NCBI RefSeq assembly: GCF_004348315.1
Contig: NZ_SMKC01000015.1
Coordinates: 1 to 45,431, forward strand
Direction: 5' to 3'
Length of the DNA stretch: 45,431 bases
Source of the DNA: Streptomyces sp. 8K308
GTDB taxonomy: Bacteria; Actinomycetota; Actinomycetes; Streptomycetales; Streptomycetaceae
A model generated the notes under the pieces. The model had not been told where the DNA came from, searched no databases, and was given only the letters and a program-made list of their open reading frames with translations. Shown one piece after another: positions 35,308 through 42,815 of the stretch. A program made the position numbers and the translations under genes. Positions within the stretch are counted from its first letter, which is position 1; each line of letters starts with the position of its first letter.

Positions 35308-35421
35308 CACCGGCGCGCGCCCGAGGCGCCACCCGGGGCACACGCTCCCACACGGCCCTTTGCCGTCGCTCACGCCCGGGCATGTGCGAGCAGTAGGGTT
35401 CGGCACAGCCGGGAGGGCGCC

Positions 35422-35562
35422 ATGGGTGGCAAACACAGCGACGGCAAGAACGGCGAGGAAGGCGACAAGCGGCAGTCCCCGCGCGAGAGCGACAGTCAGT
35501 GGCCGGGGCCGGTCACGCCGCCGTCGCCGCCGTCGTCGCCGCGCGCACCGGAAGAGCAGTAG
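35422..35562 (+). CDS. Small hydrophilic Pro/Ser-rich peptide, 46 aa
   Basis: The ATG at 35422 follows a GGGAGGG site six bases upstream. The first half is charged (MGGKHSDGKNGEEGDKRQSP), the second rich in Pro and Ser (VTPPSPPSSPRAPEEQ). There are no cysteines and no hydrophobic segment, so it is probably disordered. It ends 18 bases before a methyltransferase of the type found in ATP-grasp (graspetide) RiPP systems, so it could be a modified peptide. It lacks the conserved core (acid plus Thr/Ser pairs after a TPF-like motif) of known graspetide precursors, though. The gene call rests on ribosome site, codon use and position. Confidence 0.5.
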   Translation: MGGKHSDGKNGEEGDKRQSPRESDSQWPGPVTPPSPPSSPRAPEEQ

Positions 35563-35580
35563 GCGGAAGGACAGGCAGGA

Positions 35581-36660
35581 ATGACCACGATGCGGCGGCT
35601 CGTCGACACCCTGCGGGACGGTGGCTCGCTGCCGCGCCAGTGGGCGGACGCGGTCGCCGCCGTGGACCGGGCGGCGTTCATCCCGGACGTCTGCCCGGGC
35701 CTCGATCGGGCGGCGGACGAGGCGGAGTGGCTGGCGGCCGTCTACAGCGACCGGCCGGTGGTCACGCAGGTGGACGACGGAGCCGAGGGCGGCCCCGGGG
35801 TTCCCACCTCCTCCTCGTCCCAACCGTCCCAGATGCTCGAGATGCTGGAGCTGCTCGACGTCCACGAGGGCCAGCGGGTCCTGGAGATCGGCACGGCCAC
35901 CGGCTACCACGCCGCGTGGCTGTGCCACCGGCTCGGCTCGGACCACGTCACCTCCGTCGAGATCGACGAGCGGCTGCACCGCCAGGCCGCCGGGAGCCTC
36001 GCCGCCGCCGGCTACGCCCCCCGCCTCGTGGTCGGGGACGGCAGCAGGGGCTGGGCGGACGGCGCGCCCTACGACCGGATCATCAGCACCTGCACGCTGC
36101 GCGAGATCACCCCCGAGCTGCTGGTCCAGACCCGCGACGGCGGGCGGATCGTCACCCCGTTCGGCAGCAGCTTCCACTCGTACTCGTACCTCACGCTCGA
36201 CGTCCACGACGGCGTCGGCGACGGCCGCTTCTCCGGCCGCCCCGCGTTCATGTGGTCCCGCCCCCAGCGGGGGCGCGGCGCCGAGCTCTCCGACGTCTAC
36301 CGCGGGGAGCGCGGCGAGCGGGGCACCACCGACCTCGACCCGAGCGAACTCAACGCGCCGGACGCCATGTTCGCCGTCTCGCTGCGGGTGCGTGACGCCT
36401 GGCCCGAGATCGACTGGGAGAACGACGGCTCGGGCGAGTGGACCTACTGGCTGCTCTCCGACGATCGCCGCTCCTGGGCCAGGGTGGAGTTCGTCCCCGG
36501 CCGCGCCGAGTTCGAGACGGAGCAGAGCGGCCCCCGGCGGCTCTGGGACGAGGTGGCGGCGGCGTACCGCCGTTGGAAGTCCCTCGGCTCGCCCCGGCGT
36601 TCACGCCACCGCCTGCGGGTCACGCCAGAGGGCCAGTCCGTGGGCCTGGCCCCGGCCTAG
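35581..36660 (+). CDS. PIMT-like methyltransferase of the ATP-grasp peptide maturase type
   Basis: 359-aa SAM-dependent methyltransferase related to protein-L-isoaspartate O-methyltransferase. The N-terminal extension (LVDTLRDGGSLPRQWADAVAAVDRAAFIPDV; EWLAAVYSDRPVVTQVDDG) followed by TSSSSQPSQMLEMLELL and VLEIGTATGYHAAWLCHRLG (SAM motif I, about residue 100) is the pattern of graspetide-associated methyltransferases. VVGDGSRGW is motif II. The C-terminal 130 residues (ELNAPDAMFAVSLRVRDAWP, WTYWLLSDDRRSWARVEF) are the family-specific extension. The ATP-grasp ligase expected in a full graspetide locus is absent on both sides, so this is an orphan copy. GGAAGG lies about 11 bases before the ATG. 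Confidence 0.85.
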   Translation: MTTMRRLVDTLRDGGSLPRQWADAVAAVDRAAFIPDVCPGLDRAADEAEWLAAVYSDRPVVTQVDDGAEGGPGVPTSSSSQPSQMLEMLELLDVHEGQRVLEIGTATGYHAAWLCHRLGSDHVTSVEIDERLHRQAAGSLAAAGYAPRLVVGDGSRGWADGAPYDRIISTCTLREITPELLVQTRDGGRIVTPFGSSFHSYSYLTLDVHDGVGDGRFSGRPAFMWSRPQRGRGAELSDVYRGERGERGTTDLDPSELNAPDAMFAVSLRVRDAWPEIDWENDGSGEWTYWLLSDDRRSWARVEFVPGRAEFETEQSGPRRLWDEVAAAYRRWKSLGSPRRSRHRLRVTPEGQSVGLAPA

Positions 36661-37591
36661 CATGGAGGGGCCGCCGCTGCTGAACGCCGGGCCGCTGCGG
36701 ATCTCCTGCCGCTGCGCTGTCCCCGGCCGATCGCGAGCCGCTGGCCAGGCGGTACCAGGACGCGGCCGGCTTCCAAGGCCGGGGCTGCTGGTGCGCCCGG
36801 TGTACGAGGAGCACCTGATCGGCCTGGTGCCCGAGGGCGACGAACTCGGGGACCGGCTGCACGCCCTGGTGACTGAGCGGCCCGGGTACGCGCTCGGCGT
36901 CAGTTCGGCGCAGCCGCCGCGGGCCACGGCCGAGGCGTACGACCAGGCCAGGCACGCGCTGGCCATGGCCCGCAACGCGCCCGACCGGGTGGCCGGTTAC
37001 CGCGGTCAGGGTCCGTTGGAGCGCCTCCTGCCGCGGGAGACGGCGCGGGCCTGGGCGCGTTCCTTCCTGGGGCCGCTGGGCGCGGTCCCCGCGGGGACGG
37101 TCGGCGTCACCCGGCTGGCGTTGTCCTTTCCTCGGGCGGGCGTGGCGCGGCTGCTCGGCATCAGCCGGAACACCGTCACCGCGCGCGTGGGGGACGTCGA
37201 GCGCGCCCTCGGCCTCGACCTGCGGGACGTCGGCGCCCGGGCGGCGCTCGCGCTGGCGTTGGCGGTCGGCTCGCCGCCGCCGGCGGCGGCGAGCCGGGGT
37301 CGTCGGGCCCCACGCTCGACGAGTTGTCGCGGACCCCGGCGGCGAGGGCGTGGGCCGCGGCGCTGCTCGCCCCGCTGCGGCAGCCCGAGCACCACGAGCT
37401 GCGCGCCACCCTGCGGGCCTGGATCGACGCCAACGTGGACGCGCGGCACGCCGCGCACCGCCTCGGGATCAGCGGGAACCGGTGCGGGCGCGGCTCAGGA
37501 CGGCCGAACGGCTGCTGGGCGCGACCTGTTGGGCACCGGGGCGGGGATCCACGACCTCGTGCACGCGCTGCGCGCGACGGGCGCGCCGTGA
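36661..37591 (+). pseudogene. PucR/CdaR-like helix-turn-helix regulator, multiply frameshifted
   Basis: Remnants of the C-terminal half of a PucR-type regulator are spread over three frames. At 36718-36775 one frame reads LSPADREPLARRYQDAAGFQ; then, shifted, LLVRPVYEEHLIGLVPEGDE to about 37290, including the first HTH (VARLLGISRNTVTARVGDVE). Shifted again comes SRTPAARAWAAALLAPLRQP, then EHHELRATLRAWIDANVDAR and HAAHRLGISGN. A further shift gives PVRARLRTAERLLG, and finally DLLGTGAGIHDLVHALRATG to the stop. At least four shifts are needed, and the N-terminus is missing. This cannot be a sequencing artefact at one point; the gene is decayed. It lies immediately after the methyltransferase stop. 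Confidence 0.8.
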
Positions 37592-37659
37592 ACCGGCGAC
37601 GGTGCGTCGTGCCCTCTCGCCGGTCGCGCCGGGGCGGCGTGCACGGTGGTGGGAGTCTT

Positions 37660-37685
37660 TCGCACCTTCTAGTTTTCTGGTGCGA
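37660..37685. terminator. Hairpin between decayed regulator and aminotransferase gene
   Basis: TCGCACC (37660-37666) pairs with GGTGCGA (37679-37685); the 12-base loop is T-rich. It lies in the 181-bp stretch between two convergent units, 88 bases beyond the aminotransferase stop (minus strand). A plausible terminator. Confidence 0.45.
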
Positions 37686-37772
37686 CGGCGCCGCTCAGCT
37701 CGCACCGGCGGGAGGGCTGAGCGGCGGCCAGGGGGAGAGGCCCGGCCCGCGGCCACGCGCCCCAGCCGGCGT

Positions 37773-39056
37773 TCAGCCCGCCAGGGTTGAGACCGCCTCG
37801 ACGAGCCGGGTGACGTGCTCCTCAGGGGTGCCGGCACCGAAGCTGACGCGGAGCGCTTGGAGCGGCCCGTCACACTCCTCGGTGGACTCCGCCGAGGCGC
37901 CGAGCAGCCTGCGCACCAGCGGCTGGGCGCAGAACATGCCGGAGCGCACGCCGATGCCGAAGCGCTCGGAGAGCTCCACCGCCAACTGCCCGTTGTCGCG
38001 GTCGGCCACCGTGAAGGAGGCGACGGCGACGCGGTCCGCCTCCGGGCCGAACAGGGACAGCTCCCTGACCGCCGGGATCTCACTGAGGCCCTCGCGGAGC
38101 AGGGCGAGCAGCCGCTGTTCGTGGGCGACCAGCGTCTCGTGGCTCGCCTCGGTCAGGGCGCGGCAGGCGGCGGCGATGGCGAAGGCGCCGATGACGTTGG
38201 GTGAGCCGGCCTCGTGCCTGGCCTCGTCCTCGGCCCACTGGACGTGCACGCCGCCGTCGGCCCGCCGGTTGACGACGCGGGTGGCGCCGCCGCCTGCCAG
38301 GTAGGGCTCGGCGCCGCTGAGCCAGTCGGCGCGGCCGGCCAACACGCCGGCGCCGAAGGGGGCGTAGAGCTTGTGGCCGGAGAACGCCACCCAGTCCACG
38401 TCGAGTCGGCGCACGCTGACGGGTCGGTGCGGGGCGAGCTGGGCCGCGTCGAGCACGATCCTGGCGCCGTGTCGGTGGGCGGCGGCGGCGAGTTCGGCGA
38501 CCGGCCACAGCTCGCCCGTGACGTTGGAGGCGCCGGTGACGCACAGCAGCGCGGGGCCCCCGGCCTCGGGGCGGGCGGCGAGCGCTGACTCGGCGATGGC
38601 GACGGCGTGTTCCGGCGAGTGGGGGGCGTCGAGGTAGGTGACCTGGTGGCCGTGGTGGGCCCAGGGCAGCAGCGCCGCGTGGTGCTCGGTCTCGAAGACG
38701 AAAACCCGGGTGCCGGCGGGCAGGGCGGCGGCCAGCAGGTTGAGCGAGTCGGTGGTGGAGCGGGTGAAGACCACCTGGTCGGCGGGGCGGCAGTCGAGGA
38801 AGGCGGCGACGGTCGCGCGGCTGCGCTCGAAGAGCTCGGTGGACAGCCGCGAGAGGTGGCCCGTGCCCCGGTGCACGCTGCCGTAGTACGGCGCGTACTC
38901 GGCCACCTCCTCCCAGACGCGGCGCAGCACGGGCGCGGACGCGGCGTAGTCGAGCGCGGCGTACTCGATGTCGCCGCCGCCGGCGAGCGGGGCGCGGACG
39001 CCGGCGCTGAGCACGTCGAGGGTGGCCGGGGTGGCGGGGGCACAGCTGGTGGTCAT
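37773..39056 (-). CDS. Aminotransferase class V / cysteine desulfurase-like protein
   Basis: 427-aa PLP enzyme of the SufS/CsdA branch. The PLP lysine is Lys229 (AFSGHKLYAPFGAG), with Asp203 (VLDAAQ) holding the pyridine nitrogen. The desulfurase-type Cys lies in GIGVRSGMFCAQPLVRRLLG, the position of the SufS active-site cysteine. Other family blocks are VFTRSTTDSLNLLA, FETEHHAALLPWA and GSPNVIGAFAIAAACRAL. It stands apart from any suf or isc cluster in the window. Cysteine desulfurase activity is plausible; selenocysteine lyase or a carbon-sulfur lyase role is also possible. The 5' region is unusual: a six-codon uORF (39177-39197), a pyrimidine tract and a strong hairpin precede the ATG, suggesting leader-controlled expression. 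Confidence 0.9.
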   Translation of the reverse strand: MTTSCAPATPATLDVLSAGVRAPLAGGGDIEYAALDYAASAPVLRRVWEEVAEYAPYYGSVHRGTGHLSRLSTELFERSRATVAAFLDCRPADQVVFTRSTTDSLNLLAAALPAGTRVFVFETEHHAALLPWAHHGHQVTYLDAPHSPEHAVAIAESALAARPEAGGPALLCVTGASNVTGELWPVAELAAAAHRHGARIVLDAAQLAPHRPVSVRRLDVDWVAFSGHKLYAPFGAGVLAGRADWLSGAEPYLAGGGATRVVNRRADGGVHVQWAEDEARHEAGSPNVIGAFAIAAACRALTEASHETLVAHEQRLLALLREGLSEIPAVRELSLFGPEADRVAVASFTVADRDNGQLAVELSERFGIGVRSGMFCAQPLVRRLLGASAESTEECDGPLQALRVSFGAGTPEEHVTRLVEAVSTLAG

Positions 39057-39079
39057 GGTGCACGTCTCCGTGGGCAGGC

Positions 39080-39112
39080 GCGCCCGACGGCCTCGCGGGT
39101 GGCCGTCGGCGC
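39080..39112 (-). promoter_or_regulatory. Leader hairpin upstream of the desulfurase-like gene
   Basis: A stem of 12 base pairs with one bulged base (39080-39092 with 39101-39112, eight-base loop) ends 23 bases before the start codon. On the coding strand it follows a pyrimidine-rich, G-poor tract (about 39117-39168) and the VRMRMR uORF. It may act as an attenuator or mask the ribosome site. Confidence 0.5.
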
Positions 39113-39176
39113 GAGAAGGCGGGTAACGAGAGAAAGGGGGAGAAAGGGAAGGAAGACGAGGGGGGAGCGTGACGCT

Positions 39177-39197
39177 CTACCGCATTCGCATTCGCAC
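39177..39197 (-). CDS. Leader uORF, VRMRMR
   Basis: GTG-CGA-ATG-CGA-ATG-CGG-TAG, six codons of alternating Arg and Met, preceded by AAGGAG seven bases upstream of the GTG. It lies 120 bases before the desulfurase-like start and ahead of a C/T-rich, G-poor tract and a hairpin. Ribosome-site quality and the layout suggest a translated leader peptide rather than a chance frame. Known actinobacterial sulfur-gene leaders use cysteine codons, which are absent here. Confidence 0.5.
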   Translation of the reverse strand: MRMRMR

Positions 39198-39435
39198 GAG
39201 GGAGCTCCTTCTCGGCCGCGCTTGCCGCGAGCCCTGCTGCTCGCGACCCGGTCATCACCCGGGGCACCCCGCCACGACGGAGGGTTGCCGGACAGCGGGC
39301 CGGGGCCGTGGTCGCTGTCACTCGTGACCTCGCCGAGGATTTTGGCACAGGGGCCTTCTGGGCACCCGGGGTGTCTCACTCCTCGGACGCGGCGACTCCT
39401 CGAACAAGGGCGGTGGTCAGGGCCCCGTCGGGTGG
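39198..39435. other. Non-coding stretch between udgX and the desulfurase-like leader
   Basis: No credible gene. It holds a perfect seven-base hairpin (CGCGAGC at 39226-39232 with GCTCGCG at 39239-39245) and the short palindrome CCTCGCCGAGG near 39328. The promoter of the desulfurase-like gene should lie here, but I could not single out clear -35/-10 boxes. Confidence 0.5.
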
Positions 39436-40089
39436 TCAGGCCCCCTCCAGGGCGCGGGCGGCCACCCTCAGGTCGGCGACCAGGCCGGCGTAGGCGGCCT
39501 CGCGCTCCGCGTCGTCGGCGCGCAGCACGGCCGAGGGATGGATGGTGGCGACCACGGTGTCGGCGCCCTCGCCCGGCCAGGGCAGCCGCAGGCCGCGCTG
39601 TCTGGTCACCCGGAACGAGGAGCCGAGCAGTGCCTTGCCCGCGGTGGCGCCGAGCGCCACGATCACCTCGGGCTCGACCAGGCGGAGTTCGGCGGTGAGC
39701 CAGGGCCGGCAGGCGGCCGCCTCGCGCAGGGTCGGCGGCTTGTGGATGCGGCGCTTGCCCCGGGGAGCGAACTTGAAGTGCTTGACGGCGTTGGTGAGAT
39801 ACGCGTCGTCGGGGTCGATGCCGGCGTCGGTCAGCGCCCGGTCGAGCACCCGGCCGGCCGGCCCGACGAACGGCGCGCCCCGGCGGTCCTCCTGGTCGCC
39901 CGGCTCCTCGCCGACCAGCACGACCCGGGCCGTCGGCTCGCCGGCGCCGAACACCGTCTGGGTGGCGTCGCGGTAGAGCGGGCAGCCGTGGCAGCGGGCG
40001 GCGGCGCCGCGCAGCTCGGGCAGCCCGGCGCCCTCCGGGACGTAGGGGCTGGCGTCGTAGGACTCCGGCCCGGGCTCGGATGCGGACAC
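39436..40089 (-). CDS. udgX: UdgX-family uracil-DNA-binding protein/glycosylase
   Basis: 217-aa member of the UDG superfamily, UdgX type. Motif A reads GEEPGDQEDRRGAPFVGPAG. The diagnostic insertion KRRIH is present (Lys112-His116, in GKRRIHKPPT); in the M. smegmatis protein this His becomes covalently linked to the abasic site after uracil removal. Motif B is IHPSAVLR. Cysteines 33 and 36 (CHGCPLY) and 127 (ACRPWL) are iron-sulfur ligands of the family-4 fold; the position of the remaining cysteine in family 4 is His104 (VKH), as in other UdgX proteins. The GTG at 40089 gives a protein of normal length. It is divergent from the formamidase gene. Confidence 0.93.
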   Translation of the reverse strand: MSASEPGPESYDASPYVPEGAGLPELRGAAARCHGCPLYRDATQTVFGAGEPTARVVLVGEEPGDQEDRRGAPFVGPAGRVLDRALTDAGIDPDDAYLTNAVKHFKFAPRGKRRIHKPPTLREAAACRPWLTAELRLVEPEVIVALGATAGKALLGSSFRVTRQRGLRLPWPGEGADTVVATIHPSAVLRADDAEREAAYAGLVADLRVAARALEGA

Positions 40090-40298
40090 CGGCGCCGAGT
40101 ACCCGGTCGGCGGCGAACCATCCCTCGTTTCGGCCGTGTGTCGTCGGGCCGTCCGGGCCGGGCGCCGTGTTTCCGGCGGGTGAGAAACGTGGGTCGATCA
40201 CTCACAGCCCCTGACCATGGCCCCGAGCTCACCTAGGGTGACGGCTGGCCCGGTACGGCAGCCGCACGTACCCGCCCGGGCAGAACAGGAGCACCACC

Positions 40299-41684
40299 AT
40301 GAGCACGCAAGCTGGGCAGGGCGCCGCCGTCCGCGAGACGCTGATCGCCGCCCTCGGCCGCCGCCGCTTCCTCCAGGCGGCGAGCGCCGTGACGGCGGCC
40401 GGCACCGCCACCGGCCTGACGGCCGCCGCCCCCGCCACGGCGGCGTCAGACGGCCCCCGCGTCGACTACCCACGCGAGGTCCTGCAGCCGCACCGCGGCC
40501 CCGTCCACGGTCGGCACTACCTGCCGTCGCTCCCCGACCAGGTCCGCTGGGGCTACACGCCCGCGGTGGACAGCGAGCCGGTGCTGCGGATCCGCTCCGG
40601 CGAGACGGTGACCGTGGACTCGGTCTCGCACGAGGGCATCCTCGAGGACCAGGGCCGCGACCCGGTGGCCTTCTTCGGCGGCCACGACGTGCCGCGCGGC
40701 CAGGTGCTGAGCGACGCCGTCGCCATCGCCGCCGAGTACGACCGCACCGAGCGCGACTTCGACGTCGACGGCCCGCACGTCATCACCGGGCCGATCCAGG
40801 TCGCCGGCGCGGAACCCGGCGACGTGCTGAAGGTGGAGCCGCTCTCGCTGCTCCCCCGCGTGCCCTACGGCGTGATCTCCAGCCGGCACGGCAAGGGCGC
40901 GCTCGGCCGCCGTCCGGACGGCTCGGCACCGGACGGGGTCACGCTCGGCGAGGTGATGCCGCCGGTGGCCACGGACGGCCGGCCGGGCGGCGAACCGACC
41001 GAGTACGGCAACGTCTCGGTGTTCACTCCGGTGCGGCGCGGCCGGGGCGGCACGCTCAACGGGGTGCTGCCGCTCGGCTCGCGGGGCGGCCGCGAGGTCG
41101 TGTTCCCGCTGCGGCCGCACATGGGCACGATGGGCGTGGCCTTCGCCGAGGCCGCCGCGCTGGACGACCCGGCGCTCAACTCCATCCCGCCCACCCTCGG
41201 CGGCGGCAACATCGACATCAACCTGCTGCGCGAGGGCGCCACGCTCTACCTGCCGGTCTTCACCGAGGGCGCCCTCTTCTACACCGGCGACCCGCACTTC
41301 GCCATGGCCGACGGCGAGGTGGCGCTGACCGCCGTCGAGGGTTCGCTGCGCGCCACGTTCCGGCTCACCGTCTGCAAGCCGGGCTCAGGCGACGCGCCCT
41401 CGGTCGCCTTCCGGTACCCCTTCGGCGAGACCGAGGACGCGTGGCTGCCGGTGGGCCTCTCCGACCCGGACGGCAGCCGGGGCAGCGGTCAGGTCAGCGA
41501 CCTGGACGTCGCGATGCGGCGGGCCGTGGTCAACGCGCTCGACTTCCTCGAACACGACCTGGGCATGGACCGGCCCACCGCCTACGCCTACCTCTCGGCG
41601 GCGGCCGACTTCCACATCTCCCAGGTGGTCGACCGCACGGTCGGCGTCCACGGGGTGATCCCCAAGGACCACTTCGACCGGTGA
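40299..41684 (+). CDS. Tat-exported acetamidase/formamidase family protein
   Basis: 461-aa amidohydrolase of the FmdA/AmdA family, which hydrolyses formamide or acetamide to ammonia and the acid. A twin-arginine signal is visible: GRRRFLQAASAVTAAGTATG from residue 20 with an Ala-x-Ala site near 49. Export is unusual, as the studied formamidases are cytoplasmic. Family blocks include SVSHEGILEDQGRDPVAFFG, TGPIQVAGAEPGDVLKVEPL, FPLRPHMGTMGVA, PTLGGGNIDINLLREGATLY and the C-terminal AYAYLSAAADFHISQVVDRTVG. AGGAG precedes the ATG. No porin or amide transporter gene is adjacent. If it makes formate outside the cell, the formate dehydrogenase in this window could use it; that link is inference. Confidence 0.9.
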   Translation: MSTQAGQGAAVRETLIAALGRRRFLQAASAVTAAGTATGLTAAAPATAASDGPRVDYPREVLQPHRGPVHGRHYLPSLPDQVRWGYTPAVDSEPVLRIRSGETVTVDSVSHEGILEDQGRDPVAFFGGHDVPRGQVLSDAVAIAAEYDRTERDFDVDGPHVITGPIQVAGAEPGDVLKVEPLSLLPRVPYGVISSRHGKGALGRRPDGSAPDGVTLGEVMPPVATDGRPGGEPTEYGNVSVFTPVRRGRGGTLNGVLPLGSRGGREVVFPLRPHMGTMGVAFAEAAALDDPALNSIPPTLGGGNIDINLLREGATLYLPVFTEGALFYTGDPHFAMADGEVALTAVEGSLRATFRLTVCKPGSGDAPSVAFRYPFGETEDAWLPVGLSDPDGSRGSGQVSDLDVAMRRAVVNALDFLEHDLGMDRPTAYAYLSAAADFHISQVVDRTVGVHGVIPKDHFDR

Positions 41685-41702
41685 GCGCCGGGCGCGCCCG
41701 TG

Positions 41703-42671
41703 CTACCGCCCGGTCGGTGGCTCCTCGACGAGGGCCCGCGCGTAGTTGGCCATGGAGCGCTGGTAGCGCGGCAGGTGGGGGGCGAGAGCGGTGAGGGCGA
41801 CGGAGACGGCCTCGCGTTCGCGGCCGACGTCGGTGAGGGCGAGCGCCAGCGTCGCGCGGACCGCGTCGTCCATGACGTCGGAGGTGCGGGCCAGCTCCGC
41901 GGTCAGCAGCTCGACGCTCTCCTCGGGGCGGCCGAGGTTCCGCAGCGAGCTGGCCAGTTGGCAGATCACACGGCGCCGACGCACGCCCGTGAGGCCGAGT
42001 TCGAGCGCCCGCCGGTACTCCGGCACGGCGCGCTCGGGCAGTCCTGTGGAGTCGTAGACGCAGCCTCGCTCGAAAGCGGCGAGCGCGCTGTCCTCGGGGA
42101 GCTCGGCCGCAAGACCCTCGATGAGCGCCCGGAACTCCGCCGCCTCATGCTCGTCCATCGAGAGCCAGGCCTGGGCCACCCGCCGCTCCCAGTTCGGCTC
42201 GCCATGGAAGCTCCGGTGCAACTCCCGTACTTCCTCTGCCAGTTCGGGCACCGGGCCCTCGACCTTCACGCCGGGCGCCACCTCGGAGACCGGCAGCGTG
42301 CGCACCGGGGGCGCCGGAACGCCCAACGCGCCGAGCCACTCCCCGAGTTGCTCGGACGAGCTGGCGTAGACGACCCGCCCGAGGCCGACCCAGGCGTGGG
42401 CCGCGGCGCACATCGGGCAGTGCTCGCCCGAGGTGTAGACGGTCGCGGCCGCCCGCTCGGCCGGGGTGAGGTTGGCCGCCGCCCAGCGGGCCAGCGCGAA
42501 CTCCGGATGCCGGGTGTGGTCGCCGTCGGCCACCCGGTTGTGGTCCTCGGCCAACGCGGTCCCGTCGGCGCCCACCAGCACCGAGCCGAACGGCTCGTCC
42601 CCGGCCGCCAACGCCTCGGCGGCCAGCTCGACGCAGCGTCGCAGATGCCGCAGGTCAGCCTCGTTCACCAT
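41703..42671 (-). CDS. Fusion of nucleoside deaminase and TPR domain
   Basis: 322-aa protein with two parts. Residues 1-155 are a cytidine/guanine deaminase-like zinc domain: His55-Pro-Glu57 (HPEFALARW) and Cys85/Cys88 (SGEHCPMCAAAHAW) form the zinc and proton-shuttle site. Residues 170-322 match the actinobacterial TPR_5-type tetratricopeptide proteins (NWERRVAQAWLSMDEHEAAE, FERGCVYDSTGLPERAVPEY, ICQLASSLRNLGRPEESVEL). That second part usually occurs as a free-standing protein starting at such an NWE-type segment. The frame is continuous, with no stop or ribosome site at the join, so a true fusion is likely. GGAGG lies six bases before the ATG at 42671. The substrate base or nucleoside is not determined. 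Confidence 0.88.
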   Translation of the reverse strand: MVNEADLRHLRRCVELAAEALAAGDEPFGSVLVGADGTALAEDHNRVADGDHTRHPEFALARWAAANLTPAERAAATVYTSGEHCPMCAAAHAWVGLGRVVYASSSEQLGEWLGALGVPAPPVRTLPVSEVAPGVKVEGPVPELAEEVRELHRSFHGEPNWERRVAQAWLSMDEHEAAEFRALIEGLAAELPEDSALAAFERGCVYDSTGLPERAVPEYRRALELGLTGVRRRRVICQLASSLRNLGRPEESVELLTAELARTSDVMDDAVRATLALALTDVGREREAVSVALTALAPHLPRYQRSMANYARALVEEPPTGR

Positions 42672-42815
42672 CGTGCCCTCCCGGTCCCTCGCCCGCGCCT
42701 CGGATCGCGCGGCGGTCAGGATACGTCGCCGCCCCTGCGCCGTTCGAACGGAAAAAGGGCAGCTCGGCGGCGTCCCGGCGGCCGGGACGCCGCCCCGGCC
42801 GCCTCTACTTGGGGC

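Noticed and set aside
35422..35562. Call of the 46-aa peptide as a classical graspetide precursor
   Set aside because: It lacks the conserved core and there is no ATP-grasp ligase; only the methyltransferase supports the idea.
39169..39327. Plus-strand frame VTLYRIRIRT... with several cysteines, resembling a sulfur leader peptide
   Set aside because: No plus-strand gene follows before 40.3 kb. Its ribosome site is the complement of the pyrimidine tract of the minus-strand leader, so it is probably a shadow.
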